A stretch of 61,518 bases of DNA from Virgibacillus halodenitrificans JCM 12304 (GTDB taxonomy: Bacteria > Bacillota > Bacilli > Bacillales > Amphibacillaceae), in the NCBI RefSeq assembly GCF_001310895.1, contig NZ_BAZS01000026.1, positions 1 through 61,518 of the forward strand, read 5' to 3'. The position numbers and the translations under genes were made by a program. This document shows, piece after piece, positions 53,913 to 61,518 of this stretch (positions are counted from its first letter, which is position 1; every line of letters begins with the position of its first letter). The notes beneath the pieces were generated by a model. It did not search any database. It saw only the letters and a list, made by a program, of their open reading frames with translations, and had not been told where the DNA came from.

Positions 53913-55118
53913 CTAGTGGGCTACCTCCACTTCATCCACATGAGAAATATGCTTGGTATTGTACCAAATAAACATCACGGATAGAAAAACAAACACAGCT
54001 GCCACAACAAAAGGCATGCTTGAATTAAATACTTCCGCAAGCTTACCGGCAAGATATGGTGCGATGGCTCCTCCAATAAACCGAAGAAAGCTATATGCGG
54101 CTGAAGCGGTAGACCGTTCCACAGGACTTGCATTCATTACAGCAGTCGTTATTAAGGTGTTGTTATTACCAAGTAAAGCCCCTGCAACAATGACAGCCGC
54201 AATGACAACCCACTGGATCGATGTCCAGATTCCCATAGCTAGAAGAAGTAATGCAAATAAAGTCAGCATGGCACACATTGATTTTACTGTCCCAAATCGA
54301 TGCTGCAGTTTTGGTGCCATGAACACAGAGGTGACTGCCAATAAAATCCCCCAACCAAGAAATACGTAGCCAAGACCACGTTCATCCAACCCTAATACAA
54401 AAGGGGCATATGCCAATAGTGTAAAAAAGCCAAAGTTATATAATGCTGCCGCAATACCAAACACAAGCAAAGAACGATGCTTCAATGCCCGGAAAGGATC
54501 AAGAATCGAAGTCTTCTTTGTTTCAGTTGTGACCTTTTCGGATTTAGGCATTAAAATAGATAAACCAATAAAAGCAATGACCATTAAGGTGGCCACACCA
54601 AGGAAAGGCCCTCTCCAGGAGATGGCGCCTAACTCTCCACCGATTAATGGACCTACGGAAATCCCCAGTCCAATAGCGGCCTCATATAATATAATTGCTT
54701 TGGCATTTCCACTTTTAGAAAGAGTAACAATAGCTGTTAAAGCTGTTGCTACAAATAAGGCATTACCAAGTCCCCAGCCACCTCGCAAGCCGACAAGCTC
54801 CCAGATTCCATTGGAAAGACCACCCAAAGCAGAAAATAGGGCAATAATCACAATCCCGGACAAGAGAGTGTTTTTCATACCAATACGTGAAGTAATAGTT
54901 CCTGTTACAAGCATGGCGACTGCCATTACAGCATTATAACTCGTAAACAGCAAGGCCGTCTGACTTTCTGTCGCTTCTAGCTGATTTGATATGGCAGGCA
55001 GTATCGGGTCAACCAGACCAAGACCCATAAATGCGATAATTGACGCAAAAAAAACAGCCCATACGGCTTTTGGTTGTTTTAATAAGCTTGATTCTTTTTC
55101 TATTGTTGTTGATGTCAT
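53913..55118 (-). CDS. Major facilitator superfamily transporter
   Basis: 401 residues, twelve helices. Drug-efflux-like features: 'GLVDPILPAISNQLEATESQ' in helix 1-2, and the conserved loop 'RIGMKNTLLSGIV' between helices 2 and 3. 'GLRGGWGLGNALFVATALTA' in helix 4 resembles bicyclomycin/multidrug exporters. Substrate unknown. It follows a CBS-domain gene on the same strand and faces a MarR regulator, a usual arrangement for inducible efflux. Confidence 0.9.
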   Translation of the reverse strand: MTSTTIEKESSLLKQPKAVWAVFFASIIAFMGLGLVDPILPAISNQLEATESQTALLFTSYNAVMAVAMLVTGTITSRIGMKNTLLSGIVIIALFSALGGLSNGIWELVGLRGGWGLGNALFVATALTAIVTLSKSGNAKAIILYEAAIGLGISVGPLIGGELGAISWRGPFLGVATLMVIAFIGLSILMPKSEKVTTETKKTSILDPFRALKHRSLLVFGIAAALYNFGFFTLLAYAPFVLGLDERGLGYVFLGWGILLAVTSVFMAPKLQHRFGTVKSMCAMLTLFALLLLAMGIWTSIQWVVIAAVIVAGALLGNNNTLITTAVMNASPVERSTASAAYSFLRFIGGAIAPYLAGKLAEVFNSSMPFVVAAVFVFLSVMFIWYNTKHISHVDEVEVAH

Positions 55119-55151
55119 AAAAAATCCCCTATCCTATGAAAATAATATTAC

Positions 55152-55607
55152 TTATAAAAAACGTTGAAATGCATGGCGGATCACATCACCACGGCTAATA
55201 ATTCCTACTAGCTTCTCATCTTTTTCTACCGGTAGTTTTTTAATTTGTTTTTTACCTAATATAGCTGCAACGTTCTCTATGTGCGCAGTTACATCTACTT
55301 TAACTATTTTCTTTTTTGCCAGTTTCATTACATTCAGATCCAACACATGCTGGATACGTGCCTCGAAATTCTCTTTATCTCCTTTAAAAACAGTAACGTT
55401 ATATAAGGAATCAACGAAAATATCCTTATGTTTGCCAATATAACGCATAATGTCACCATCGCTTATATAGCCAACTATTTTCTCTTCATCATTAATTACC
55501 GGAAGACCACTAATACGATAATCAATAAAATAATTTATCACGGAACGAATCGTATCTTTCTGGTTAACTTTATAAACATCAGAAATCATTACTTCCTCTG
55601 CTATCAT
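55152..55607 (-). CDS. Twin CBS domain protein
   Basis: 151 residues from the ATG at 55607. Two CBS repeats: 'DTIRSVINYFIDYRISGLPV' with 'KIVGYISDGDIMRYI', and 'HIENVAAILGKKQIKKLPVE' with 'KLVGIISRGDVIRHAF'. Such proteins bind adenine nucleotides and regulate partners. It starts the operon with the MFS gene (33 bp apart) and lies divergent to marR, with two palindromes between. Confidence 0.88.
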   Translation of the reverse strand: MIAEEVMISDVYKVNQKDTIRSVINYFIDYRISGLPVINDEEKIVGYISDGDIMRYIGKHKDIFVDSLYNVTVFKGDKENFEARIQHVLDLNVMKLAKKKIVKVDVTAHIENVAAILGKKQIKKLPVEKDEKLVGIISRGDVIRHAFQRFL

Positions 55608-55643
55608 TTCCACGCATCCTTTCTACAATTCGTAAAGCTCATT

Positions 55644-55662
55644 TAGTTGCACTGTACAACTA
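55644..55662. promoter_or_regulatory. Palindrome 1 in the CBS-MFS/marR divergent region
   Basis: TAGTTGCACTGTACAACTA has 6-bp perfect arms. It overlaps the CBS gene upstream region and pairs with palindrome 2, 21 bp away (two helical turns). Confidence 0.75.
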
Positions 55663-55664
55663 TT

Positions 55665-55683
55665 TACTTGTATAATACAACTA
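55665..55683. promoter_or_regulatory. Palindrome 2 in the CBS-MFS/marR divergent region
   Basis: TTGTATAATACAA (core 55668-55680) with arms close to those of palindrome 1 (TAGTTGTA). The two are most likely MarR operators controlling both directions. Confidence 0.75.
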
Positions 55684-55761
55684 AACGAGGATTATTGTCA
55701 AGTTTTCCTTGCTGAATCATGCTATCATGTAGTTAAGAAGATCTTCACAGAGGTGAAAAAT

Positions 55762-56208
55762 ATGAAGAGACAAGCTTTGGAAACCATTGAAAACGAAGTG
55801 ACTGATTTCATAAGACGCATCGTTTTGTCAGAAAGACGGGACGGGAGCCTGGATCGATCTAGCTTTGTTATTTTACGTCAACTTACTACTCATGGGCCTG
55901 CAGGTGTTAAATCATTGGCTAAAGAATTGAACCTTGATATCTCAACAATCAGCAGACAAGCTGCGACTCTTGTAGATAAGCAATATGTAGAAAAAGTTCC
56001 CAATCCGGATGATGGCAGGGCATTCTTTTATCAAATTACGGAGCCGGGTGAAAAAATGCTGGACGAGAACAGGAAGAGACGCTTTGCAGGATTGGAGCGG
56101 GCACTCGAGGAATGGACCGAGGAAGAATGTGAGTCTTTCGCCCATTTATTGAAAAAATATAATCATTCGGTAATAAAGGAAAAGAATAAAAAACAGAGTG
56201 ATGGCTAA
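55762..56208 (+). CDS. MarR-family transcriptional regulator
   Basis: 148 residues from the ATG at 55762 (GAGGTG six bases upstream; a GTG at 55753 is within the site). The winged helix is 'GVKSLAKELNLDISTISRQA' and 'YVEKVPNPDDGRAFFYQIT' (the D-x-R wing). It probably represses itself and the divergent CBS-MFS operon through the twin palindromes. No cysteine is present, so a bound small molecule rather than oxidation is the likely signal. Confidence 0.9.
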   Translation: MKRQALETIENEVTDFIRRIVLSERRDGSLDRSSFVILRQLTTHGPAGVKSLAKELNLDISTISRQAATLVDKQYVEKVPNPDDGRAFFYQITEPGEKMLDENRKRRFAGLERALEEWTEEECESFAHLLKKYNHSVIKEKNKKQSDG

Positions 56209-56317
56209 GAATTTCAAATGAGCTAAAAAGAGCCTAACTCCTTTTTCTTATGTTTCTTCCATTTGTGTATAGGGAATTTATCCTATATAGAAAAAAGAAG
56301 GACAGGGAGGAATTCAC

Positions 56318-57040
56318 ATGACCATCGATTGGGCAGCCACACAGGTATATAATACCATCATGTGTGTGGCAGCAGGAGTAGGATTATTATTGATTTTGCG
56401 TTTTTTAAAACGACTTAGACAAAATAAAATAGGTCAACTGGAAGGATGGGCAATGGGATTTGGCGTACTAGGCTTTATATTAGTACTTACTGGTGCCCAT
56501 ATGAGTTTAACCTGGCCGTTGGCTGAGATTGGTTTCCCGTTTGATGATATTATCTTTGGCGAACCTTCCTTAGCATTTGGAGTGCTATTATTTGCTGCAG
56601 CCATTTTACTTTGGAGGAAATCCAATGTATACATGAAACAAGGAATTAACCCAAAAGATCGCAAAGCCGTTTCGGAGCAGCTAAAAGGGGACCTACCTGA
56701 CTTAATGAAGCCAATGTCATATTTTGGTGCAGCGATGGGCCTTGCTTTAATTGCCATTGGAATTGCCGGGGTTACGTACCAGCTATTTGCAGCACCACCT
56801 CAAGAGCCTATTTCGGGTGCTTTTGCCGAATACCCAATGGTCGAAGCAATCTTCATCTCCGCTCTTTACGCCCTTACTGGAATTGGAGCTTTTCTATTTA
56901 CCTTTACTTTAAAATTGAAGCCGGCAAAATGGATAATCCGAGTATCGTATAGCTGCATGTATGTATCTGGTCTTCTATTGACGGCATTCGGTATCATGAA
57001 TTACTTTACTCATATCGGATTAATTGTAAATACAATGTAA
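56318..57040 (+). CDS. DUF981-like membrane protein
   Basis: 240 residues. Seven or so hydrophobic helices: e.g. 'IMCVAAGVGLLLILRFL', 'GFGVLGFILVLTGAHMSLTW', 'SYFGAAMGLALIAIGIAGVT'. The Gly-Ala-His 'TGAHMSLTWPL' and an acidic loop 'FGEPSLAFG' are the conserved-looking parts, consistent with DUF981. Function unknown. AGGGAGG site before ATG. Alone, with a terminator directly behind. Confidence 0.8.
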   Translation: MTIDWAATQVYNTIMCVAAGVGLLLILRFLKRLRQNKIGQLEGWAMGFGVLGFILVLTGAHMSLTWPLAEIGFPFDDIIFGEPSLAFGVLLFAAAILLWRKSNVYMKQGINPKDRKAVSEQLKGDLPDLMKPMSYFGAAMGLALIAIGIAGVTYQLFAAPPQEPISGAFAEYPMVEAIFISALYALTGIGAFLFTFTLKLKPAKWIIRVSYSCMYVSGLLLTAFGIMNYFTHIGLIVNTM

Positions 57041-57044
57041 GACG

Positions 57045-57090
57045 AAAAAACCTTGCACCCTTTTCATAGAAAGGCTGCAAGGTTTTTTTA
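57045..57090 (+). terminator. Terminator of the DUF981-like gene
   Basis: aaaaccttgca / tgcaaggtttt with an inner stem cttttcatagaaagg, followed by TTTTTTA. A related hairpin lies at 61341-61386, before the second 52-bp repeat array. Confidence 0.9.
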
Positions 57091-57107
57091 TTGCTCTAAA
57101 AGAAGGG

Positions 57108-57446
57108 GAGACATGCTGGAGAGCCTATCATAAACGGGATGATAGACATTGGGAGACGGATTTCATGCGGGAATGTCTTTCATAAGTGCGATGACGGACA
57201 TTGCGAGACGGATTTCATGCGGGAATGTCTTTCATGATGCCGATGACGGACATTGGGGGCAGGTTTTCATGCGGGATTGTCTTTCATGATGCCGATGACG
57301 GACATTGGGCGCTCAATTTCATGCGGGAATGTCTTTCATGATGCCGATGACGGACATTGGGTGTAGGTTTTCAAGCGGCATTGTCTATCATAAGTACAAT
57401 GACGGACATTGCGACTCTGAAATCGAACGGCAATGTCCATCATAAT
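57108..57446. repeat. Array 1 of a 52-bp palindromic tandem repeat
   Basis: Units begin at 57139, 57191, 57243, 57295, 57347 and 57399, that is, six consecutive repeats with a period of exactly 52 bp, after a degenerate half unit. Each unit is ATGAyrGACATTG, about 19 variable bases, then (c/g)AATGTCyhTCAT and 6-7 bases to the next unit. The arms pair; in the last unit they are perfect apart from one wobble. No open reading frame. Lies between the DUF981-like gene and the fruR promoter. Confidence 0.92.
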
Positions 57447-57507
57447 ACTTTTCAAATAAATCATTCACTCTCATTGATCGTTAATGAATGTTTTTGATTG
57501 AAAATGG

Positions 57508-57536
57508 TTGAATTTTATTCTGTACGGAGCTATAAT
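57508..57536 (+). promoter_or_regulatory. Sigma-A promoter of the fruRKA operon
   Basis: TTGAAT (57508-57513), a 17-bp spacer, and TATAAT (57531-57536), about 40 bp before the fruR start codon. Confidence 0.82.
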
Positions 57537-57549
57537 AGAAATATAATTA

Positions 57550-57564
57550 ATGAAAGCGTTTTAG
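57550..57564. promoter_or_regulatory. CcpA cre-like site in the fruR leader
   Basis: The complement reads CTAAAACGCTTTCAT and matches the cre consensus TGnAAnCGnTTnCA with one mismatch. Position just downstream of the -10 element suits repression by CcpA. Confidence 0.6.
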
Positions 57565-57575
57565 GAGATGATCTT

Positions 57576-58325
57576 TTGTTGGAATCAGAGCGTCATCAAA
57601 TTATTATAGATAGTTTAAAAGAAAAGCATACTGTTAAACTTCAAGAGTTAGTGGAGCTGACACAGTCGTCAGAATCAACTATTCGCAGAGACCTCACACA
57701 GCTTGAAGAGAAAAAATATTTAAAGAGAGTTCATGGGGGAGCTTCCAGCCTGCAGGGGAAGCTACAGGAACCAAGTATGATAGAGAAATCATCCAAAAAC
57801 CTTCAAACAAAACAAAAAATAGCCGTGTACGCTGCAAGTTTAATAGAAGAGGGGGACAGTATTTATCTTGATGCAGGTTCCACAATATTTGAACTCATCC
57901 CTCATCTTCCTGAAAAAATTGTTGTCGTTACAAACGGATTAATGCATGTAGACAAACTTTTGGAAAGAAATATTCCGACATATGTTCTAGGTGGTTATGC
58001 TAAACCGAAGACAAAGGCAATGATCGGAAGAGGTACGCTTGACAGCTTGCAGCAATATCGTTTTGATAAATGTTTTATGGGTGTAAATGGAATCCATCCA
58101 CAATTCGGATATACCACTCCCGATCAAGAGGAGGCCCAAGTTAAACAACTTGCTATATCTCTCTCCAGAGAAGCTTATGTACTTGCTGATGATTCCAAGT
58201 TCTCGGAGATCGCTTTTTCAAAAATAAGCGACTTGCATACCGCAACTATTATTACGAACCAGATTGAAACAGATACAGAAGAACAGCTAAGCACTAAAAC
58301 GAAAATAAAGGTGGTTACACCATGA
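57576..58325 (+). CDS. fruR: DeoR-family fructose operon repressor FruR
   Basis: 249 residues from the TTG at 57576 (AGGAG eight bases upstream), which starts 'LLESERHQIIIDSLKEK' in register with FruR; upstream in-frame codons lie in the promoter. HTH 'TQSSESTIRRDLTQLEE', then the sugar-phosphate sensing domain with 'GDSIYLDAGSTIFELI', 'VVVTNGLMHVD' and 'VLADDSKFSEIAFSKI'. It is expected to respond to fructose 1-phosphate. Its stop overlaps the fruK start by 4 bp. Confidence 0.93.
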   Translation: MLESERHQIIIDSLKEKHTVKLQELVELTQSSESTIRRDLTQLEEKKYLKRVHGGASSLQGKLQEPSMIEKSSKNLQTKQKIAVYAASLIEEGDSIYLDAGSTIFELIPHLPEKIVVVTNGLMHVDKLLERNIPTYVLGGYAKPKTKAMIGRGTLDSLQQYRFDKCFMGVNGIHPQFGYTTPDQEEAQVKQLAISLSREAYVLADDSKFSEIAFSKISDLHTATIITNQIETDTEEQLSTKTKIKVVTP

Positions 58326-59260
58326 TCTATACACTAACACTTAACCCGTCTCTCGATTATATTTTGCAAATGGACCAAGTGCATTTGGGAGAGTTGAACC
58401 GAACGAGCAGTGAAGCTAAGTACCCCGGAGGAAAGGGAATTAATGTATCTCAAGTATTGAATACATTAGGAGTACAAAGTGAAGCTCTCGGCTTCCTTGG
58501 TGGATTCACTGGAAAATATATTGAAGATTACCTGCAATCTAAGCAGATTAAAACCAATTTTGTCTATGTGGAAGAAGATACACGCATTAACGTGAAGCTG
58601 AGGGCAAATGAAGAAACGGAAATAAATGCGAAGGGGCCTGCCATCACGGAGGCGAATTTAAAGGAACTTGAGCGCCGGATTAGCAATCTAACCAGCGAAG
58701 ATATGCTTATTCTGGCCGGAAGCATTCCATCCAGTCTACCATCAACCATCTATGAAAAGTTAGTGAAGCTATGTCACCAAAATGGCGCTGCTTTTGTAGT
58801 AGATGCAGAAGGAGATTTGCTTAAAAAGGTACTGCCATATCAGCCTTTTTTAATCAAACCAAATCATCATGAGCTTGGCGATCTATTTAATGTCACGATT
58901 TCCTCGTGTGAAGATGCCATTCCTTATGGCCGGGAGCTTGTTAAACAAGGAGCCCAGCATGTCATTGTCTCTCTTGCAGGGGAAGGCGCTGTCTTTATTA
59001 GTAAGGATGTCTGTTATATTGCCACAGTCCCCAAAGGAGAAGTCAAAGGATCTGTAGGAGCGGGAGATTCGATGGTAGCAGGATTTGTTGCAACATATCT
59101 TAAAACAAGAGCAGTGAAGGAAGCTTTCCAATACAGTGTAGCTGCAGGCAGTGCTACAACATTTTCGAACGGGTTATGCAGTAAAGAGAAAGTTGAGAGT
59201 CTGTTGCCACAGGTAAAACTAACAAACCAGATGGAGGAGAATGGACATGAGAATAACTGA
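58322..59260 (+). CDS. fruK: 1-phosphofructokinase FruK
   Basis: 312 residues, PfkB family. 'YPGGKGINVSQVLNTLG' (substrate region) and 'KGSVGAGDSMVAGFVATYL' (catalytic Asp) are complete. Phosphorylates fructose 1-phosphate to fructose 1,6-bisphosphate. Start overlaps fruR by 4 bp, and its end overlaps the fruA start by about 14 bp, so the three genes are translationally coupled. Confidence 0.95.
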   Translation: MIYTLTLNPSLDYILQMDQVHLGELNRTSSEAKYPGGKGINVSQVLNTLGVQSEALGFLGGFTGKYIEDYLQSKQIKTNFVYVEEDTRINVKLRANEETEINAKGPAITEANLKELERRISNLTSEDMLILAGSIPSSLPSTIYEKLVKLCHQNGAAFVVDAEGDLLKKVLPYQPFLIKPNHHELGDLFNVTISSCEDAIPYGRELVKQGAQHVIVSLAGEGAVFISKDVCYIATVPKGEVKGSVGAGDSMVAGFVATYLKTRAVKEAFQYSVAAGSATTFSNGLCSKEKVESLLPQVKLTNQMEENGHENN

Positions 59261-61132
59261 ACTGTTAACCAAAGACACCATTAATCTTTCTTTAAGTAGT
59301 TCCAATAAGCTGGATACAGTCGAAGAATTAGTATCCGTATTGGAAAAGGCTGGGAAATTATCAGATCGAGCAGAGTTTAAACAACAGATTTTAAATAGAG
59401 AAGAACAAAGTACAACAGGAATTGGTGATGGGATTGCCATTCCACACGCAAAAACAAAGGCTGTAAAGCAACCTGCCATTGCGTTTGGAAGATCTGTATG
59501 TGGTATAGAATATGAATCACTAGATGGACAGCCCTCTCATTTATTTTTCATGATTGCAGCACCAGAAGGGGCAAACGATACTCACTTACAAGCACTCGCA
59601 AGACTATCTACAATCTTAATGCGTGAAGAGGTACGCAAACAGCTTTTGGAAGCAAAAACAGAGGATGACATTCTTTCCATCATTAATCACTATGATGAAA
59701 GTGATAAAGAAGAAGAAAAACCCACAGCCACTCATGACGATAAACCTTTTGTCGTTGCAGTGACTGCATGTCCAACTGGAATTGCTCATACGTATATGTC
59801 TGCTGATTCCCTCAAATCAAAAGCAGAAGAAATGGGCGTGGATATAAAGGTAGAGACAAATGGTTCCGGGGGAGCTAAAAACGTTCTGACGGCAGAGGAT
59901 ATTGAAAAGGCAATTGCTGTCATTGTTGCAGCAGATACCAATGTTGCCATGAGCCGCTTCAGTGGTAAGCATGTCATTGAAGTTCCTGTAGCAGAGGGGA
60001 TTCGCAAGCCTAAAGAATTAATTGATCGGGCTTTAAAGCAAGAGGCAGCAATATATAAAAGCAATGATTCCAGTGCCGATGATCAAGAAGAACAAAAAGG
60101 AAAAAGCATTGGCGCAACAATTTATAAGCATCTAATGAGTGGGGTTTCCAATATGCTTCCATTCGTTATTGGTGGAGGAATTTTGATTGCGTTAGGCTTC
60201 CTATTTGGTGTAAATGCACATGATCCAAATGATCCATCTTATTCGGTAATTGCTGAAGCATTAAATACGATCGGTGGCGGCAATGCGTTTGCCTGATGAT
60301 TCCAGTATTGGCTGGTTTTATTGCAATGAGTATTGCTGATCGTCCAGGTTTTGCACCCGGTATGGTTGGCGGTTTAATGGCAGCAAGTAGTGGCGCAGGC
60401 TTTCTCGGAGGTATTGTAGCAGGTTTCCTTGGTGGTTATTTGGTTGTGGGTCTTAAAAAAGCACTGTCCGGACTACCATCTTCATTAGAAGGAATCAAAA
60501 CGATCCTGCTTTATCCATTACTCGGAATTGCCATTACCGGCTTCCTTATGTTCTTTGTTGTCAATAAACCATTTAGTCTTTTAAATACTGCAATCTCAGA
60601 TTGGTTGACTGGCCTTGGCACAGGCAATGCTGTATTTCTCGGAATTGTACTTGGGCTTATGATGGCATTTGATATGGGTGGTCCCGTCAATAAAGCAGCA
60701 TATTTATTTGGTACGGGGTTAATTGCAAGTGGCGTGTACGAACCTATGGCAGCGATTATGGCTGCAGGTATGGTTCCTCCATTAGCAATTGCAATCGCAA
60801 CAACTATATTTCGTAATAAATTTAACCAGCAAGAACGTGAGGCTGGGAAAGTAAACTATATTATGGGCTTATCTTTTATTACAGAAGGGGCAATTCCCTT
60901 TGCTGCAGCAGACCCGCTTCGGGTTATTCCATCTCTTATGGTCGGTTCTGCTGTGACCGGAGGTTTAAGTATGATGTTCAATATCGGACTGCAAGCTCCT
61001 CATGGCGGTATCTTTGTATTCCCACTTGTAGAAGGCGGCTGGCTTCTATATCTACTAGCTGTAGTCATTGGCTCTATCGTATCTGCAGTTTTACTTGGCT
61101 TATTGAAAAAACGTGTGGATAACCAAGCTTAA
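59247..61132 (+). pseudogene. fruA: PTS fructose-specific enzyme IIABC FruA, interrupted by one frameshift
   Basis: The ATG at 59247 (GGAGG nine bases upstream) begins the IIA domain with phospho-His67 ('GIAIPHAKT'). IIB carries Cys175 ('VTACPTGIAHTYMSAD'). IIC, the membrane domain, starts near residue 285 with 'HLMSGVSNMLPFVIGGGILI'. The frame breaks at about 60294 ('tttgcctgatg'); one C restores 'GGNAFALMIPVLAGFIAMSI' and runs to the stop at 61130-61132 at full family length. It imports and phosphorylates fructose. Probably intact in life. Confidence 0.95.
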
Positions 61133-61161
61133 AAAGATTGGTAATTTATGAAGCGCTGTTT

Positions 61162-61211
61162 AGCAACACCGAGGCCCCTGGCAATAAAAGTGTGCATCGG
61201 TGTTGCTTTTT
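61162..61211 (+). terminator. Terminator of the fru operon
   Basis: 11-bp perfect stem agcaacaccga / tcggtgttgct with a 24-base loop, then TTTTAT. Confidence 0.85.
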
Positions 61212-61281
61212 ATGCAGGGAGGAAGGGCTTAACCGTTCTCGTCTTTGACAACATGATTAGAAGCACGATGAAGTTAGAGCA

Positions 61282-61303
61282 AAGGCCGCTTTTAGTCGGC
61301 CTT
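61282..61303. terminator. Second hairpin downstream of fruA
   Basis: aaggccgc / gtcggcctt around a TTTTA loop, without a clear T-run. Confidence 0.45.
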
Positions 61304-61340
61304 CCCTCCTAATAGCTTTATAAAAAGAACATAGTATAAA

Positions 61341-61386
61341 AACAACCTTGTAACCTTTCTATGAAAAGACTGCAAGGTTATTTTGT
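61341..61386 (+). terminator. Terminator-like hairpin before repeat array 2
   Basis: aaccttg / caaggtt with an inner cctttctatgaaaag stem and a TTATTTTG tail. It is a diverged copy of the hairpin at 57045-57090; both stand just before a 52-bp repeat array. Confidence 0.7.
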
Positions 61387-61399
61387 TACTCCGATGAAT

Positions 61400-61518
61400 G
61401 CTCCTTACAGACGTAAGAGACATTGGAAGCGCGATGATGGACATTTAGACCTCGAAATCACATGGCAATGTCTTTCATGATACCAATGACGGACATTGAG
61501 AGCGCAAAATCGCATGGC
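61400..61518. repeat. Array 2 of the 52-bp palindromic tandem repeat (runs off the window)
   Basis: Units start at 61434 (ATGATGGACATT) and 61486 (ATGACGGACATT), again exactly 52 bp apart, with the arm 'caatgtctttcat' at 61466-61478. The stretch 61400-61433 is a degenerate leading unit. The array continues past the end. Confidence 0.88.

Noticed and set aside
57108-57446. CRISPR array
   Set aside because: Period and palindromic arms resemble a repeat-spacer array, but the loops are similar to each other rather than unique, there is no cas gene in the window, and the same unit recurs at 61434.

Overview
The window comes from a low-GC, endospore-forming member of the Bacillaceae, most likely from the halotolerant Virgibacillus/Oceanobacillus-like group. 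Support: AT-rich sequence with strong AGGAGG-type ribosome binding sites, Bacillus-type regulators (Spx, CcpA cre site, Fur boxes, lysine L-box), spore genes (H-type SASP, SpoVR, YhbH, PrkA, YpjP), and dispersed intergenic repeats of the kind common in Bacillaceae. The genus is an inference; there is no rRNA gene in the window.

Layout. 0-9 kb: an Spx-like protein, a TetR regulator, a regulator-Sco-YtkA copper/cytochrome-oxidase-assembly operon headed by a DeoR-NosL-like fusion, a composite repeat, then a ccdA-resA-like thiol-redox operon followed by a two-component system. 9-11.4 kb: an InhA-type secreted metalloprotease. 11.4-17 kb: a large reactive-sulfur operon (TauE exporter, TusA, persulfide dioxygenase-like MBL-rhodanese, DsrE proteins, TusA-rhodanese fusion, rhodaneses, CstR-type repressor) matching the yrkDEFHIJ set, with CstR-like operators; a second MBL-rhodanese with the same operator type lies at 21.4 kb. 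17-24.5 kb: CNNM/CorC protein, small spore proteins, sirtuin, YpjP, acetyltransferase, phosphatase, nucleotidyltransferase. 24.8-30 kb: the spoVR-yhbH-prkA sporulation/stress kinase cluster. 30-37 kb: TraB-like protein, exported nucleosidase-like lipoprotein, CBS-ACT protein, TspO, a UDG-fold protein, NCS1 permease. 37.4-42.7 kb: Fur-controlled ferredoxin-NADP reductase and a siderophore ABC uptake operon. 42.8-53.5 kb: an OppBC-like permease pair with a lipoprotein, MetA, a dicarboxylate symporter, lysine-riboswitch-controlled dapA, a KtrB-type K+ channel subunit, an APH kinase and a CPA1 antiporter. 53.5-61.5 kb: a MITE-like repeat, a CBS-MFS operon divergent from MarR, a DUF981-like membrane protein, and the fruRKA operon flanked by two arrays of an exact 52-bp palindromic tandem repeat.

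Two cross-cutting observations matter most. First, nine conserved genes (ccdA, a rhodanese, prkA, traB-like, fecE-like, fecD-like, oppC-like, dapA, fruA) are each interrupted by one frameshift, and all nine are one-base deletions, mostly in short homopolymers. I read these as probable sequencing errors rather than true pseudogenes. Second, the 52-bp array on both sides of the fructose operon has conserved palindromic arms, variable loops and strict helical-multiple periodicity, and no gene feature explains it.
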